56,820 nt of DNA, from the NCBI GenBank assembly GCA_038326615.1, contig JBBQKF010000009.1, forward strand, positions 1 to 56,820. Reading direction: 5' to 3'. Shown here piece after piece: positions 37,166-45,085 of this stretch. The translations under genes and the position numbers were made by a program. Source of the stretch: JBBQKF01 sp038326615. Its GTDB lineage: Bacteria; Bacillota; Clostridia; Saccharofermentanales; UBA5734. Within the stretch, counting starts at the first letter, position 1. Each line of letters starts with the position of its first letter. A model generated the notes under the pieces. The model ran no database searches, was not told where the DNA came from, and saw nothing but the letters and a program-made list of their open reading frames with translations.

Positions 37166-37224
37166 TGAATTTTCCTCCTTTAATTAATTGACATATCTTT
37201 TAAAATATTGTATCTGATGACTGG

Positions 37225-37253
37225 ATTATATTCGCTACGGTTCGTTATGTCAA
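37225..37253 (-). promoter_or_regulatory. Consensus sigma-A promoter of the fibronectin-III gene
   Basis: On the minus strand TTGACA (37253-37248) is followed after exactly 17 bp by TATAAT (37230-37225). Both boxes match the consensus fully. The start site should be near 37218, giving a leader of about 50 bases before the ATG at 37165. Confidence 0.85.
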
Positions 37254-37494
37254 TTACACAATTGAAAATTTGATTATTGCTCAGCAAATGTTTACTATTA
37301 TATACAAATTGCACATGACAAAAGCTATATTTTATGTATAAGCACATATCATTACTTAATTGAACATGAAATTATGAATTCTTATCATAATTTTACTATG
37401 TGTAATTTTATCAATTAGCTACAATCTTAATAGTAATGCTTTCTTCTTATATCACATTTAACAATACATTTCGCATATCATTTAAATATTTTTC

Positions 37495-37523
37495 TTTACT
37501 AATTGATATATTTGTAATATTAT
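37495..37523 (+). promoter_or_regulatory. Possible promoter of the GntR/AraR-type regulator
   Basis: TTTACT, 17 bp, TATTAT on the plus strand, about 55 bp before the start codon. Both boxes are imperfect and the region is very AT-rich, so this is tentative. Confidence 0.35.
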
Positions 37524-37577
37524 AAGAACATAACATTTGGGTTAGTCTTAATGTTTATTAATAATTAGGAGGTATAT

Positions 37578-38729
37578 ATGGGGAACGAGTATTTATATAT
37601 ACAGATTATAGACTATATACTTAAAGGAATTGCTGATGGTACAATTGATTCTTCATCCCGCATTCCTACAGAATCGGAATTATCCGAGAAATTTAATGTG
37701 AGTCGCATAACCTCCAAGAAAGCATTGGACGAACTCGCAAAAAAGGGTATTATTGTAAGGCACCGACGGTTAGGATCATTTATAAATGAATCATATAATT
37801 CTGAAACTGGCGAATTTAAATCTCCGATATCAGTAACACTAGAAAATTCTATCGTTGTAAAATCTAAAAAATTAATTGGTCTTGTTTTACCAATAGGTAC
37901 TAACATGGGCGATATGATGTTATATGTTAATGGTGTCCTTGATTATATAACACCTCGAGGCTACTACCTAATAATTATGAATTCAAATCGGGATTCTATA
38001 AAAGAAAAAGAAATAATAACTACTTTAATTCAAGATAATGTTAACGGAATTATATATTATCCTCTTTCTGATAGACACAACTTCAGTTTGATGACCAAAT
38101 TAAGCATGGACACTTATCCGATAGTTCTGATAGATAAGTATTTCACAGGAATTGACATTCCTTATGTTATTCCAGATAGTTTTTCTGGTGCAAAAATGAT
38201 TACAGAATATCTCATTTCCTGCGGTCACAAACGAATTGCTTTTTTTAGTGAAAGTGAAATTTCTGAATATTCAACCGTTCGAGATCGCTTTTCTGGATAT
38301 TGCGACGCACTAAAAGAGAACAATTTACCAATTGATCCAAGTATTGTTTATGAAAATATTATTAAGGGTAAAAACGACTCAACTGAGGATTATGTTCTTG
38401 AGATGTGTGATCCTGTCAAAAGTTCAATAAGCAATAATGTGACTGCAATTTTCTGCCCGGCAGATGGAATAGCACTAAACGTGATATCAGCTTGTAAATA
38501 CTTAAATATTGATGTTCCAGAAGATATTTCTATTACTGGCTTTGACGATTTATTAGGGACTAGTCAGTTATCCGTCCCTATTACAACAGTGAGACAAGAT
38601 CTGTATGAGATGGGACATGAGGCTGCAAGAACAGTTATACGACAAATTGAAGGAAGACAAATTAAGAAAAAAGTCATCCACCCCGTAAAATTAATTGTCA
38701 GATCGTCTGTTAGAAATATAAAGAAGTAA
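37578..38729 (+). CDS. GntR/AraR-type transcriptional regulator with sugar-sensor domain
   Basis: A 383-residue cytoplasmic regulator starting at ATG with TAGGAGG before it. Residues 1-75 form a GntR winged helix (SELSEKFNVSRITSKKALDE, KGIIVRHRRLGSFI); residues about 95-375 form a periplasmic-binding-protein-like sensor (LIGLVLPIGTNMGD, ISITGFDDLLGTSQLSVPIT, TVRQDLYEMGHEAARTVI). This is the AraR layout: DNA binding released by a sugar or sugar phosphate. It is divergent from the fibronectin-III gene and upstream of the sugar-catabolic block, so it could control the long glycan run, its neighbour, or both. Effector unknown. Confidence 0.88.
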   Translation: MGNEYLYIQIIDYILKGIADGTIDSSSRIPTESELSEKFNVSRITSKKALDELAKKGIIVRHRRLGSFINESYNSETGEFKSPISVTLENSIVVKSKKLIGLVLPIGTNMGDMMLYVNGVLDYITPRGYYLIIMNSNRDSIKEKEIITTLIQDNVNGIIYYPLSDRHNFSLMTKLSMDTYPIVLIDKYFTGIDIPYVIPDSFSGAKMITEYLISCGHKRIAFFSESEISEYSTVRDRFSGYCDALKENNLPIDPSIVYENIIKGKNDSTEDYVLEMCDPVKSSISNNVTAIFCPADGIALNVISACKYLNIDVPEDISITGFDDLLGTSQLSVPITTVRQDLYEMGHEAARTVIRQIEGRQIKKKVIHPVKLIVRSSVRNIKK

Positions 38730-38863
38730 ATAAGTTAGTAAGTTAGTAAATATAATCATCGTAATTTTAAATTAAAGAACCATGGGAGGTAATCCCATTT
38801 CCGATTGTTAAAAACATATGCTGCTAGATTTTACTTCAAAGGTAGTTTTTGTTCAAGATTTAT

Positions 38864-38980
38864 TTTTTATAGCTTTATTATATTTCAAGATCATATTTTT
38901 CATCAAAGCTTAATTTTCCAAATTAAATTTTTATAGCTTTATTATATTTCAAGATCATATTTTTCATCAAAGCTTAATTT
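38864..38980. repeat. Two copies of a 53-bp sequence in tandem, 64-bp period
   Basis: 38864-38916 and 38928-38980 are identical (starting TTTTTATAGCTTTATTATAT and ending CATCAAAGCTTAATTT). The spacers are also alike, and a decayed third copy seems to precede at about 38848. It looks like a recent tandem duplication in non-coding DNA. Confidence 0.9.
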
Positions 38981-38996
38981 CCCAATTAATTATAAC

Positions 38997-39021
38997 CCCT
39001 GTTTGCTAACAGCAATCAGGG
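38997..39021. terminator. Hairpin between convergent genes
   Basis: CCCTG and CAGGG enclose TTTGCT-AAC-AGCAAT, a stem of about 10 bp with one mismatch and a 3-base loop. It lies downstream of both the regulator and the aldolase gene. No strong U run, so termination is tentative. Confidence 0.45.
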
Positions 39022-39186
39022 TATTCAATGTGGTATTTTGCAGATAATATAACCCGGTTATAAAGACATATTTACATGAGAATTTTTCATGAATTTACAA
39101 ATTCAAATATTACTCCCTTTATTCTAAGATTTATTTGTCATTTATCGTTTAGTTGCGTAACTTCTCGATTTATGTGGCAATATTCC

Positions 39187-40233
39187 CTAGATTCGATACC
39201 ACATTTTAAGATATGCTTTTACAATTTTCTTCATTTCATTAAAGATTATATCTTGTCTATAAACTGTTGTAAAATGCGAAAGTGATGCCGATTTTGATGT
39301 ATTTAAATTTACCATATTTTCTGCGTTTGATCCTGACAATGATTTTTCGCTAGGGAGATAACCTTCAAGTTGCAATTTTTTTACAATTTCACCTCCACCA
39401 ACGTTTACAGCATTTTTAATTATTTCTTCTAAAAGCACTGGCGATGAATCTCGCTCAAGCGCGGTCCAAATATTCACTTTACATATTCCGTCACTATATA
39501 GATTTGCGACCTGGCTGTTAGGAACAGATGATGTTCCATGTAAAACTATATTAGAACCAATTTCGTTTTTAATTGCAATTGAACTTTCACTATAGTATTT
39601 TAAGTCTTTCCCAGAAGCTCTGTGTTCTGTTCCTAAGTTTGCAACAATTAAGTCCACTCCTGTTTCTTTAAAATATCGCTTTGCATTTTCTGGTGTTGTA
39701 ATTGCGTTGTGAGAAAGTCCTGTTGCATCAAATATTTCATCACAGGCACCTTCAATAAGTATTTTACCCTTCATTTTTTGAACAAAGGCTCGTGTTTTTT
39801 CGATATTTTTCTCAAACGGCAGTGTCGATGCATCGTACATAATAGAAGAATACGGAGAAAGATCCCATTCGAGAAGTTCTTTGTCGACATCGTGTTGTAC
39901 ATGGTCAAGATGTAGCATTACATGCAGATCTTTAAATGTTTCATCATCCTCTGCAAGGATTGAGACATCAGATGTAAAAAGTTTAAGCCCTGTATCCCAT
40001 CTTCTCGTATGAGTATAGTAACCCGCTTGTGAGCGATGATCGTATTTAACTGTAATTGCAATTGTTACTGGTAAATCTTTGACTCCAATTTCATCTGCAT
40101 ATTCTTTTGTTGCACAAAGGATTGCCTCTGTCGTTGTAAGATTTTCGCTGCAAAAACATGGTATTACCCAGCCTCTTGAAGCAGCCTTCTTATATTCGTC
40201 CTTTACTTCATTAAATTTATGTAAAATTGCCAT
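39187..40233 (-). CDS. Class II (zinc) sugar-bisphosphate-type aldolase
   Basis: The 348-residue protein starts at the ATG at 40233, eight bases after GGAGG (an ATG at 40248 overlaps that site). It has the class II aldolase zinc and active-site pattern: MLHLDHVQHD, the later histidine in NLGTEHRASGKD, LHGTSSVP, and KVNIWTALERD near the phosphate site. The family cleaves ketose (bis)phosphates to DHAP and an aldehyde. It is divergent from an FGGY kinase and near a fucose/arabinose-type isomerase, under one shared palindromic control region. That context suggests cleavage of a ketose-1-phosphate such as fuculose-1-phosphate in place of the usual FucA enzyme. Substrate is inference. Confidence 0.85.
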   Translation of the reverse strand: MAILHKFNEVKDEYKKAASRGWVIPCFCSENLTTTEAILCATKEYADEIGVKDLPVTIAITVKYDHRSQAGYYTHTRRWDTGLKLFTSDVSILAEDDETFKDLHVMLHLDHVQHDVDKELLEWDLSPYSSIMYDASTLPFEKNIEKTRAFVQKMKGKILIEGACDEIFDATGLSHNAITTPENAKRYFKETGVDLIVANLGTEHRASGKDLKYYSESSIAIKNEIGSNIVLHGTSSVPNSQVANLYSDGICKVNIWTALERDSSPVLLEEIIKNAVNVGGGEIVKKLQLEGYLPSEKSLSGSNAENMVNLNTSKSASLSHFTTVYRQDIIFNEMKKIVKAYLKMWYRI

Positions 40234-40280
40234 TTTCGATTCCTCCATTTATCTATTTTCTAATTTATTTTTCCTTTGCA

Positions 40281-40336
40281 TATTGACATCGTGTATCGAT
40301 ACATATTATGATATGTATCGATACACGATGTCAATA
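40281..40336. promoter_or_regulatory. Perfect 56-bp palindrome: two operators and two overlapping promoters
   Basis: Two 26-bp arms are exact reverse complements around a 4-base centre (TATG at 40307-40310). Each arm contains the 12-bp palindrome TGTATCGATACA (40292-40303 and 40314-40325), a LacI-type operator with central CG; their centres are 22 bp apart, about two helix turns. Each arm also begins with TTGACA, giving a plus-strand promoter (TTGACA 40283-40288, 18 bp, TATGAT 40307-40312) towards the kinase and a minus-strand promoter (TTGACA 40334-40329, 18 bp, CATAAT 40310-40305) towards the aldolase. One operator lies between -35 and -10 and the other at the start site for each direction. 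The likely regulator is the LacI protein at 43.8-44.8 kb. Confidence 0.9.
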
Positions 40337-40371
40337 GTTTTTTAGAATATTTTTTAGAAAGAAGGATTTTT

Positions 40372-41868
40372 ATGGCGGTTATTGGATTGGATGTTGGCAG
40401 CACTGGCTGTAAATGTATAATATTTTCTGATAATGGTATTAATGAAGCATACTCGTATGAAGAATATGAGCGATTTTTGTCTTGTACGACAATATCGTCA
40501 GAAATAATATGGAATTCAGTAAAGACTGTTATTAAAAGTTCTATTCTAAATTATAAGACGCAGAATAATTTCGAACCAGTCAGAGCAATATGTATTTCTT
40601 CTTTCGGAGAATCCTTTGTTCCTGTTGATGCTGATGGCAATGCTCTGTCTGAAATAATGCTATACACTGACTCTCGTGGCAAAGGAGAGTGCGAAGAATT
40701 CATTATGCAAATGCCCGAGAAAGAAATCATGCAGATTTCAGGAGTAAAACCTCATCCGATGTATTCATTACCGAAAATCGCATGGATTAGAAAACATCAG
40801 CCAGACACTTTTAAAAACACCTGGAAGTTTTTACTTATCGAAGATTTTATCATTTTCAAGTTATGTAATATGACATTTATCGATTATTCGTTAGCTTCAA
40901 GAACTATGGCGTTTAATGTTTCAACAAAATGTTGGGATGAAAAGTTACTCGCCCTTGCCGGAATTAATAGTTCAAAGCTTTCAACCCCAGTCCCATCAGG
41001 TACTTCTGTTGGAAAAATTATAAACACTCTCGCACTTGAATTAGGTTTGCCAGATGATGTTATTATTGTAACTGGAGGTCACGATCAGGTGTGTGCAGCT
41101 GTTGGCGCAGGGGTGCTATCCTTAGGCACTGCAATTGACGGAATTGGGACAGTTGAATGTATTACTCCTGCTTTTTCAAAACCAATTCTCGAACCTAATT
41201 TTTTAGAAAATAATTATGCATGTGTCCCATACGCTTTAAATGGAATGTTTGTAACATATGCTTTCAATTTCACTGGGGGATCTTTACTTAAATGGTTTCG
41301 CGATAATTTTGCATTCAAAGAAACCCTTCAAGCAAAAGAAACAGGCGAAAGTGTTTATAAAATTCTTGACGATAATTGCACATTGCTTCCATCTTCTGTT
41401 ATGGTAATCCCTCATTTCGCAGGATCAGGCACCCCTGATATGAATCCTTCAGATACTGGTTCTATAATAGGTCTTTCATTCAATCACGGAATGCCACAAA
41501 TTTATAGAGCAATTCTTGAGGGTGTCACATTTGAAATGAAATACAATATGGAGCTTTTGTCCTCTGTTGGAGTGGAAATCAAAGAACTAAGAGCAGTTGG
41601 TGGTGGTGCAAAATCTAAGCTTTGGCTTGGAATTAAAGCCGCAATTACTGGGTGCAAAATTCTTGTATTAGAAGTTGATGAAGCCGGTATAACTGGCGCA
41701 GCCATGATGGCAAGTGTTGCGTCCGGTGTTTATCAATCTCTTGAAGAGGCGTCACATTTCTTTATTAAAATTAAAGATACTATCGAGCCTGATCCAGAAC
41801 TTGCAAGAATTTATGCATTGATGTACGAAAATTATAAGTCATACAGAAACAAAAAACCAAATTGTTAA
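40372..41868 (+). CDS. FGGY-family carbohydrate kinase
   Basis: A 498-residue protein starting at ATG after AGAAGGA. The N-terminal actin-like fold opens with VIGLDVGSTGCKCIIF (phosphate-1 loop); the second half has VTGGHDQVCAAVGAGVLSLG, GSGTPDMNPSDTGSIIGLSF, and the adenosine-site loop RAVGGGAKSKLWLGIKAAIT. The length is normal for xylulo-, fuculo- or rhamnulokinases, which phosphorylate ketoses with ATP. It is followed by an isomerase gene and is divergent from the aldolase, giving a complete isomerase-kinase-aldolase set. The exact ketose cannot be read from sequence; L-fuculose fits the fucosidases in the window. Confidence 0.9.
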   Translation: MAVIGLDVGSTGCKCIIFSDNGINEAYSYEEYERFLSCTTISSEIIWNSVKTVIKSSILNYKTQNNFEPVRAICISSFGESFVPVDADGNALSEIMLYTDSRGKGECEEFIMQMPEKEIMQISGVKPHPMYSLPKIAWIRKHQPDTFKNTWKFLLIEDFIIFKLCNMTFIDYSLASRTMAFNVSTKCWDEKLLALAGINSSKLSTPVPSGTSVGKIINTLALELGLPDDVIIVTGGHDQVCAAVGAGVLSLGTAIDGIGTVECITPAFSKPILEPNFLENNYACVPYALNGMFVTYAFNFTGGSLLKWFRDNFAFKETLQAKETGESVYKILDDNCTLLPSSVMVIPHFAGSGTPDMNPSDTGSIIGLSFNHGMPQIYRAILEGVTFEMKYNMELLSSVGVEIKELRAVGGGAKSKLWLGIKAAITGCKILVLEVDEAGITGAAMMASVASGVYQSLEEASHFFIKIKDTIEPDPELARIYALMYENYKSYRNKKPNC

Positions 41869-41894
41869 TGCTAATACTAACACTAAATTGGTTT
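41854..41894 (+). terminator. Weak hairpin at the end of the kinase gene
   Basis: AAACCAA (41854-41860, overlapping the last codons) pairs with TTGGTTT (41888-41894), followed by a T-rich stretch. The loop is long (27 bases), so only a partial stop is expected before the isomerase gene. Confidence 0.35.
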
Positions 41895-42166
41895 AGCTTT
41901 TGCTAAATTCAGTTCATTTGAATAATAAATGCTTTGAAATATTTTTGGAATCATAGTAAATTTATCATGAAGATAGTTAGATAAATAAATTGGTAGATTG
42001 ATAGAAATATTGGAATATATAAATATTGAAAGATAGATACCATGACAAAAAATGAATTTGTTAATAGATGATTTTATATAAAAATAAATAGACTAAAAAA
42101 TAAGGAAAAGAGAAAAATGAAAGGAGCGCATGGTTTAAATTTAGTATAAATCATGCAAAAAAGATT

Positions 42167-43570
42167 ATGAAAAAGAAAATGAATTTCGCACTTTACTTTG
42201 GAAACAGAGGGTTTTTCCCTGAGAGATTGATTGATTCGGCCAGAAAAGAAGTAATAGATGCTCTCGAAAAGCAAGGATATGGATATTTACTTCCACCGCC
42301 TGATATGACAAAGTATGGCGCTATCGAATCTGCAGAAGATGGTAGAAGATATGCAGCGTGGCTAAGCAAGATAAAGGGAACTTTTGATGGAGTTATTTTA
42401 TCACTACCTAATTTTGGTGATGAAAATGGTGCAGTTCCTGCTTTACGTGATGCCGGAGTTCCAATATTGATTCAGGCATACCCAGACGAAATTGGCAAAA
42501 TGGATTTTGAATCAAGAAGAGACGCATTTTGCGGAAAATTTTCTATCATGGATATGTTTACACAATATCAAATACCTTATACAATTTTTGAGCCACATGT
42601 CATTCATCCTTCCTCCGATGAATTTGCAACAAATCTTAGCGATTTTGCCGCAGTTTGCAGAGTTGTAAATGGGATGAAAAGATTTACTGTTGGTGCGATC
42701 GGCGCAAGAACAACAGCATTTAAAACAGTCCGATTTGATGAACTCGCTTTAGAAAAAGTTGGAATAACTGTTGAAGCATTTGATTTATCAGAAGTTTTCT
42801 TCCGCGCGGACAAATATGTAGATTCGAATCCGAAAATGATTGCTAAACGTGAACGACTGATTAACTATACTGATTTTAGCAAGGTGCCAGAAAAGAAAAT
42901 AGAAAAACTATGTGCTATTAGTGTTGCTATTGATGATATGATTGAAAAATATAAACTTGACTGTGTTGCTATACGTTGCTGGACTGAAATGCAATCTGTT
43001 GCAGGAATTGCTCCTTGCGTATTGTTGAGTGAACTTAATGACCGTGGCATTGTTGCTGCATGCGAGCTTGATGTTTGCAATGCTGTGCCAATGTATGCTC
43101 TACAGCTTGCTTCTGAAAACCCTGCCATGTGTCTTGATTGGAATAACAATTACGGAACAGATTCAGACAAATGCATTCTTTTCCACTGTGGACCTGTCGC
43201 GCAATCTTTAATGACAGCAAAAGGTGAAGTTATTGATCATAAAATGTTTGCTAAGGCTGGTGGTGCTGGATGCGGATGGGGTTGCAATATCGGACGAATT
43301 GCTGATTTCCCAATGACATTCGTTAGTACAAAAACCGAGAATGGTAAATTAGTTGCATATATAGGTTCTGGTGAATTTACTAAAGATATTATTGAGCCTG
43401 AATTCTTTGGATGTGGTGGTGTTGTTAAAATTCCTGATTTGCAACAAAAACTTATAAAAATAGGCCGAAACGGCTTCCGCCATCATGTTTCAGCGACTTC
43501 TGGAAATTATTCGATTGCTTTAAGAGAAGCCTTTGAAGTGTATTTGAAATATGATATTTTAGAAATCTAA
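42167..43570 (+). CDS. L-fucose/L-arabinose isomerase-family protein
   Basis: A 467-residue cytoplasmic protein. The N-terminal part (FALYFGNRGFFPERL; FDGVILSLPNFGDENGAVPAL) and the C-terminal part (VAIRCWTEMQSVAG, AACELDVCNAVPMYAL, FHCGPVAQSLM) match the FucI/AraA-like fold; E and D in CELD are candidate metal ligands. It is shorter than FucI (about 590) and belongs to the mixed family whose members convert aldoses to ketoses. The ribosome site is weak; ATG 42167 and ATG 42179 are both possible starts. A 298-bp gap separates it from the kinase, so it may have its own promoter. It supplies the ketose for the kinase. Confidence 0.85.
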   Translation: MKKKMNFALYFGNRGFFPERLIDSARKEVIDALEKQGYGYLLPPPDMTKYGAIESAEDGRRYAAWLSKIKGTFDGVILSLPNFGDENGAVPALRDAGVPILIQAYPDEIGKMDFESRRDAFCGKFSIMDMFTQYQIPYTIFEPHVIHPSSDEFATNLSDFAAVCRVVNGMKRFTVGAIGARTTAFKTVRFDELALEKVGITVEAFDLSEVFFRADKYVDSNPKMIAKRERLINYTDFSKVPEKKIEKLCAISVAIDDMIEKYKLDCVAIRCWTEMQSVAGIAPCVLLSELNDRGIVAACELDVCNAVPMYALQLASENPAMCLDWNNNYGTDSDKCILFHCGPVAQSLMTAKGEVIDHKMFAKAGGAGCGWGCNIGRIADFPMTFVSTKTENGKLVAYIGSGEFTKDIIEPEFFGCGGVVKIPDLQQKLIKIGRNGFRHHVSATSGNYSIALREAFEVYLKYDILEI

Positions 43571-43575
43571 TTTGA

Positions 43576-43644
43576 AAACATAACGCGGGACAGACTCGCC
43601 CTTTCAATGAAGTTATTGATAATATCCGCAAAGATTTAAAATGA
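43576..43644 (+). pseudogene. Remnant of a RelB/ParD-type antitoxin tail
   Basis: An open stretch of 22 codons reads KHNAGQTRPFNEVIDNIRKD ending LK, with the usual TRPFNEVI...R end of small antitoxins, but it has no start and an in-frame stop just upstream. Its stop codon overlaps the next start in ATGA, as in intact toxin-antitoxin pairs. Confidence 0.5.
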
Positions 43645-43802
43645 TTAAATATAAAGTAAATGTAACAAAGCCAGCAGAAGATGATTTGATAATGACAATA
43701 AGGTATATCTCTGTATATCTTATGAGTTCTGCTTCTGCTGTCACTTTGCTTAATAAAGTAAAAGTTGTAATGGAGTCACATTCTAGGTTGATTTTCTTAT
43801 AA
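43641..43802 (+). pseudogene. Truncated RelE/ParE-type toxin gene
   Basis: The 53-codon frame starts MIKYKVNVTKPAEDDLIMTI and continues RYISVYLMSSASAVTLLNKV, matching the first half of ParE/RelE toxins (beta strand, then two helices). Intact members have about 90-100 residues; the second half with the catalytic or binding strands is missing. The frame runs into the 3' end of the LacI gene (overlap 43783-43802). It is too short to be active and probably marks a decayed module cut by rearrangement. Confidence 0.55.
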
Positions 43803-44772
43803 CTAATGTTGTTTCAAAAATGCTTTCTTTAACTGCGACTTTATCGATAATTCGCTTAGATAGCATTTCAGCAGCACACTTCCCCATCTCTTCAATTGGG
43901 AGATGTACAGTAGTAAGGGATGGTTCGAAAATCTCCGATAGCGGAATATCATCAAATCCTGTGATTTTCATACTAGAAGGAACCGGAATTTTTTGGTTTA
44001 AACAGTATGTCAGACACCCTATTGCAAGCGCGTCATTTTCGCATACTATAGCATCAATATAGGGATTGCTCTCGTGCATTTCTTTAATAAAATCGTGTCC
44101 TGAAAGCATGGAGGATTTTCCTCTTCTAACAGAAATCAACCTTGCATTCTTATTATTAGAAGATTCTATTGCAGAAAGGAATCCCTTGAATTTTTCTGAA
44201 GAAATTATGCTTTCTTCAGGACCACCGATGTACCCAAATTTCATACAACCATTTTCTAACAAATATTTTGTAACATCATAAATTCCTCTTCGTACGTCAA
44301 GCACAATATTGCCAATATTATCGGCATATTTGTGCCAACTCATTGACGTAACCGGCAGGTCGGGAGCTTTTTCTTTTAGAGCATTAATAAATTTTTCGTC
44401 ATCTAGAAAGCACAATATAACTCCATCAATCTGTCGTGATAATACACTCTCAATTGTCTGATCGATTTCAGAATCATTTTGTGCTGTTTGCAATATCGCA
44501 AGCATCGATTGAGATATGCATGTCTTTCTTATTACGTCGAAAAGTTCGGCAAAGAACGGATTAATAATATCCGGAACAACAACAGCAATCATTCCTGAAC
44601 GTTTTGTCCTTAAAGACCTGGCAATAGGACTAGGAACATAATTTAATGCCTGTATCGCCTCTTCAATCTTCTCTTTTGTGTCTTTGCGAACACTTTGTGG
44701 ATTCTGAAGATATTTTGAAACAACCGCAACTGACATTCCTGCAAATTTTGCTACATCTTTAATTGCTGCCAT
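43783..44772 (-). CDS. LacI-family transcriptional regulator
   Basis: A 329-residue repressor starting at ATG after TAGGAG. The N-terminal helix-turn-helix (IKDVAKFAGMSVAVVSKYLQ, then NPQSVRKDTKEKIEEAIQAL) and hinge (NYVPSPIARSL) are complete, followed by a sugar-binding sensor (about 60-329; MIAVVVPDIINPFFAELFDV, MKITGFDDIPLSEIFEPSLT). It sits opposite the isomerase and is the best candidate for binding the two TGTATCGATACA operators between aldolase and kinase, since LacI proteins favour such palindromes with a central CG. Effector and any role on the glycan run are not known. Confidence 0.9.
   Translation of the reverse strand: MAAIKDVAKFAGMSVAVVSKYLQNPQSVRKDTKEKIEEAIQALNYVPSPIARSLRTKRSGMIAVVVPDIINPFFAELFDVIRKTCISQSMLAILQTAQNDSEIDQTIESVLSRQIDGVILCFLDDEKFINALKEKAPDLPVTSMSWHKYADNIGNIVLDVRRGIYDVTKYLLENGCMKFGYIGGPEESIISSEKFKGFLSAIESSNNKNARLISVRRGKSSMLSGHDFIKEMHESNPYIDAIVCENDALAIGCLTYCLNQKIPVPSSMKITGFDDIPLSEIFEPSLTTVHLPIEEMGKCAAEMLSKRIIDKVAVKESIFETTLVIRKST

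Positions 44773-45085
<313 letters not shown>

Larger units (their letters stand above)
37166..37577. other. 412-bp divergent promoter region
   Basis: Between the fibronectin-III gene and the divergent regulator gene. It holds the consensus minus-strand promoter and a weaker plus-strand candidate listed separately. I saw no convincing operator palindrome. Confidence 0.6.
38730..39186. other. 457-bp intergenic region with tandem repeat and hairpins
   Basis: Lies between the 3' ends of the convergent regulator and aldolase genes. It contains a small hairpin ATGGGA/TCCCAT (38782-38798), two copies of a 53-bp repeat and a hairpin near 39000, the last two listed separately. No gene seen. Confidence 0.6.

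Noticed and set aside
38864..38980. Possible CRISPR array
   Set aside because: Only two copies, the spacer is not unique in sequence but nearly repeated as well, and no cas genes are near.
42121..42140. Two-codon leader frame ATG GTT TAA after AAAGGAG, upstream of the isomerase
   Set aside because: The spacing from the ribosome site to the ATG is only three bases and such chance mini-frames are common; no supporting hairpins were seen.
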